14,544 bases of DNA from Sphingobacteriaceae bacterium (lineage in GTDB: Bacteria; Bacteroidota; Bacteroidia; B-17B0; Aurantibacillaceae), in the NCBI GenBank assembly GCA_023251695.1, contig JAHEYE010000065.1:1-14544 (forward strand), read 5' to 3'. A program made the translations under genes and the position numbers. Shown here piece after piece: positions 12,799 to 14,544 of the stretch (position 1 is the stretch's first letter; each line of letters starts with the position of its first letter). The notes beneath the pieces were generated by a model. It was not told the origin of the DNA, searched no databases, and was given only the letters and a program-made list of their open reading frames with translations.

Positions 12799-13644
12799 AT
12801 GGGAAAAATAATAGCAATAGCAAATCAAAAAGGCGGAGTAGGAAAAACCACAACTGCCATTAACCTCGCAGCCGGCTTAGCCGTATTGGAATACAAAACT
12901 CTTTTGGTGGACGCTGATCCCCAATCGAACGCGACATCCGGCGTAGGCATAGATCCTAAGGACGTAAAAGCAGGTTTATACGAGTGTATCATCGACAGCA
13001 CACATCCTAAGGATGTTATTCTGAAAACAGATACCCCTAACCTGTTCGTATTACCAACCAATGCCGATCTTGTAGGTGTTGAACTGGAATTGGTAAATCT
13101 GCCGGACCGCGAATACATGATGAAGAAAGCTTTGGAAAAAATAAAAGATAAGTACGATTTTATCATTGTGGATTGCTGCCCTTCACTCGGACTAACGGTT
13201 ATCAACTCTTTGTCTGCAGCTGACAGTGTTATTATTCCGGTGCAATGCGAATATTTTGCTTTGGAAGGAATGGGTAAATTATTACAGACTATTAAAATTA
13301 TCCAAACGCATTTAAATCCGAACCTCGATATCGAAGGCGTGTTATTAACGATGTACGACGGACGTTTACGTTTAGCAAATCAAGTGGTGGAAGAAGTGAA
13401 AACACATTTCCAGAACATGGTATTCAACACACTTATTCAACGTAATACGAAATTAGCAGAGGCGCCAAGCTTCGGAAAAACAATTATCATGCACGATGCT
13501 ATTGGAAAAGGTTCTTTAAGCTATTTGAATTTGGCCCGCGAAATTTTACAACGCAATGGCTTAACAAAAATCAGCGACGAAGACAGAACAATAGGTCTGA
13601 GTGCAGAAAATGTATCAGAAGAAGAATTAAGTGAAGATATTTAG
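12799..13644 (+). CDS. parA: Chromosome-partitioning ATPase ParA/Soj
   Basis: ParA is a DNA-binding ATPase whose nucleotide cycle, stimulated by ParB bound at parS, moves replicated origins apart. The protein has 281 residues from the ATG at 12799. The frame is open back to 12727, but that part is repeat array and has no family similarity. MGKIIAIANQKGGVGKTTT opens the protein with the deviant Walker A motif (signature Lys11, Lys16). LLVDADPQSNATSG is the A' motif, and YDFIIVDCCPSLG is Walker B. The short N-terminus lacks the helix-turn-helix extension of plasmid type Ia ParA proteins, so this is the chromosomal Soj type. parB follows 86 bases later in the same direction. Confidence 0.96.
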   Translation: MGKIIAIANQKGGVGKTTTAINLAAGLAVLEYKTLLVDADPQSNATSGVGIDPKDVKAGLYECIIDSTHPKDVILKTDTPNLFVLPTNADLVGVELELVNLPDREYMMKKALEKIKDKYDFIIVDCCPSLGLTVINSLSAADSVIIPVQCEYFALEGMGKLLQTIKIIQTHLNPNLDIEGVLLTMYDGRLRLANQVVEEVKTHFQNMVFNTLIQRNTKLAEAPSFGKTIIMHDAIGKGSLSYLNLAREILQRNGLTKISDEDRTIGLSAENVSEEELSEDI

Positions 13645-13652
13645 TATTCCGG

Positions 13653-13727
13653 GTTTCTAGGTTTAGAGTTTCTAGTTTATTTAGAACCTAGCTAGAAACA
13701 AGGAACAAGAAACCAGAAACCAAAAAC
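13653..13727. repeat. Degenerate AACNNNN/GTTNNNN heptamer array between parA and parB
   Basis: The left arm has GTT at 13653, 13661, 13668 and 13675. The right arm has AAC at 13685, 13697, 13704, 13711, 13718 and 13725, the last five exactly every 7 bases. GTTTCTAG occurs at 13653-13660 and 13668-13675, and its complement CTAGAAAC at 13692-13699. The array starts eight bases after the parA stop and ends three bases before the parB ATG, filling the whole spacer. Confidence 0.85.
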
Positions 13728-13730
13728 ATC

Positions 13731-14544
13731 ATGAGTACTATTAAAAAACCGGCATTAGGAAGAGGATTAAGTGCATTACTTGAGAATGCTAAAACCGATA
13801 TAACAACAAAACAAGTTGGTGAAAATTCGCCGATTGTTGGTTCTGTATCTACTATCCGAATAAAAAATATTGAAACTAATCCATTTCAACCACGGACTAA
13901 TTTTGAAGAGATTGCTTTGCAAGAACTTTCTGATTCCATTAAACAACACGGCATTATTCAGCCTTTAACCTTGCGCAAATTAGGTTACGATAAATACCAA
14001 CTGATTTCAGGTGAACGACGCTTCCGCGCTTCGCAAATCGCAGGATTGGTTGAAGTTCCGGCTTACATCCGTGTTGCTGATGACCAAGCAATGTTGGAAA
14101 TGGCTCTGGTAGAAAACATCCAGCGTGAAGATTTAGACCCGATTGAAGTGGCGCTTTCTTATAAACGCCTTATCGACGAATGTAATTTAACGCAGGAAGC
14201 CTTAAGCGAAAAAGTAGGCAAGCAACGCAGTACTGTAACTAACTTTTTACGTTTATTAAAATTACCTGCTCCAATCCAAAAAGCCATCCGCGACCATGAC
14301 ATCACAATGGGGCATGCTAAAGCTTTAATCAATATTGATAACGAGGACCGTCAGCTTGCTATTTTTGCCCTTGCACTTGAGCAGGATTTATCTGTTCGTG
14401 AAATTGAATCCTTAGCACGCGGCGAAAAAATAAAATACACACCTAAAGTTATCCGAGTAGAAAAACCACTAAGCATGGAAGATAAAGAAGATCAGAAAAA
14501 ATTAGCTCAGATTTTCGATAAATCCTTTTCTTTCAAACGCAACG
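13731..14544 (+). CDS. parB: ParB/Spo0J partition protein, 3' end beyond window
   Basis: This is a 271-codon open frame from ATG 13731 that runs off the window without a stop. ParB is a CTP-dependent DNA clamp that loads at parS and spreads around the origin. The beginning MSTIKKPALGRGLSALLE is the usual ParB N-terminus that contacts ParA. IRIKNIETNPFQPR starts the ParB/Srx domain. GERRFRA is the CTP/parS-loading box, and ALVENIQREDLDPIE is the second conserved box. LTQEALSEKVGKQRSTVTNFLRLLKLP is the helix-turn-helix. The part visible at the end belongs to the linker; only the C-terminal dimerisation domain is missing. It forms an operon-like pair with parA. Confidence 0.96.
   Translation, partial: MSTIKKPALGRGLSALLENAKTDITTKQVGENSPIVGSVSTIRIKNIETNPFQPRTNFEEIALQELSDSIKQHGIIQPLTLRKLGYDKYQLISGERRFRASQIAGLVEVPAYIRVADDQAMLEMALVENIQREDLDPIEVALSYKRLIDECNLTQEALSEKVGKQRSTVTNFLRLLKLPAPIQKAIRDHDITMGHAKALINIDNEDRQLAIFALALEQDLSVREIESLARGEKIKYTPKVIRVEKPLSMEDKEDQKKLAQIFDKSFSFKRN

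Noticed and set aside
12825..13205. 126-codon open frame antisense to parA
   Set aside because: It lies wholly within parA, has low-complexity Ser/Thr-rich content and no family features; a shadow of parA codon use.
12726..13727. Rho-independent terminators formed by the heptamer-array hairpins
   Set aside because: Neither stem is followed by a T-run on either strand, and placing terminators just before parA and parB would separate genes that normally go together.

Overview
The window reads as an ordinary chromosomal stretch from a member of the Bacteroidota (Flavobacteriales/Sphingobacteriales-like). Four things point there: AT-rich DNA; no Shine-Dalgarno sites that decide starts; Bacteroidota-type -7 boxes (TAnnTTTG and the variant TAnnTTTA) close to start codons; and typical families (PorT-type beta-barrel, GWxTD-domain protein, DUF2752, DUF2461, small lipoproteins). 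I see no insertion sequence, prophage, CRISPR array or recognisable defence system. No gap between genes exceeds 300 bases; the longest, 5628-5830, holds a terminator, a 98-bp inverted-repeat element and a palindrome.

Layout. 1-44: a heptanucleotide repeat array. 75-1317 (minus): outer-membrane beta-barrel then ubiX, overlapping. 1450-2370 (plus): a lipoprotein of unknown function, ending at a strong terminator whose T-run encodes the end of the convergent leucine-rich-repeat gene. 2417-5214 (minus): a three-gene operon, pyrD, HMG-CoA lyase-like, LRR protein, with a 4-base overlap and a short gap. 5364-5627 (plus): a short Ala-rich lipoprotein with its own strong promoter and terminator. 5831-6136 (plus): DUF2752, tail-to-tail with a polysaccharide flippase (6133-7368, minus). 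7471-9415 (minus): AI-2E family permease, DUF2461 protein, tRNA-His and terminator. 9449-11409 (plus): GWxTD protein and a small secreted protein. 11406-11933 (minus): FMN reductase. 12046-14544 (plus): UPF0173 metallo-hydrolase, parA and the 5' part of parB, which runs off the window.

How the genes work together. parA/parB form the chromosome-partitioning module. pyrD (pyrimidine synthesis) and the HMG-CoA lyase-like gene are translationally coupled but metabolically unrelated. Much of the rest is cell-envelope material: beta-barrel, three or four lipoproteins or secreted proteins, a flippase and membrane proteins.

The most unusual signal is non-coding. Three places (2-43, 12726-12788, 13653-13727) carry degenerate arrays of heptamers of the form AACNNNN (or its complement NNNNGTT/GTTNNNN). 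Two of these have a GTT-phased left arm and an AAC-phased right arm and fill the spaces before parA and before parB. Other points of interest are the 98-bp inverted-repeat element at 5683-5780, an 11-residue-periodic lipoprotein, a consistent promoter grammar with very short leaders, and an unusually large share of non-ATG starts.
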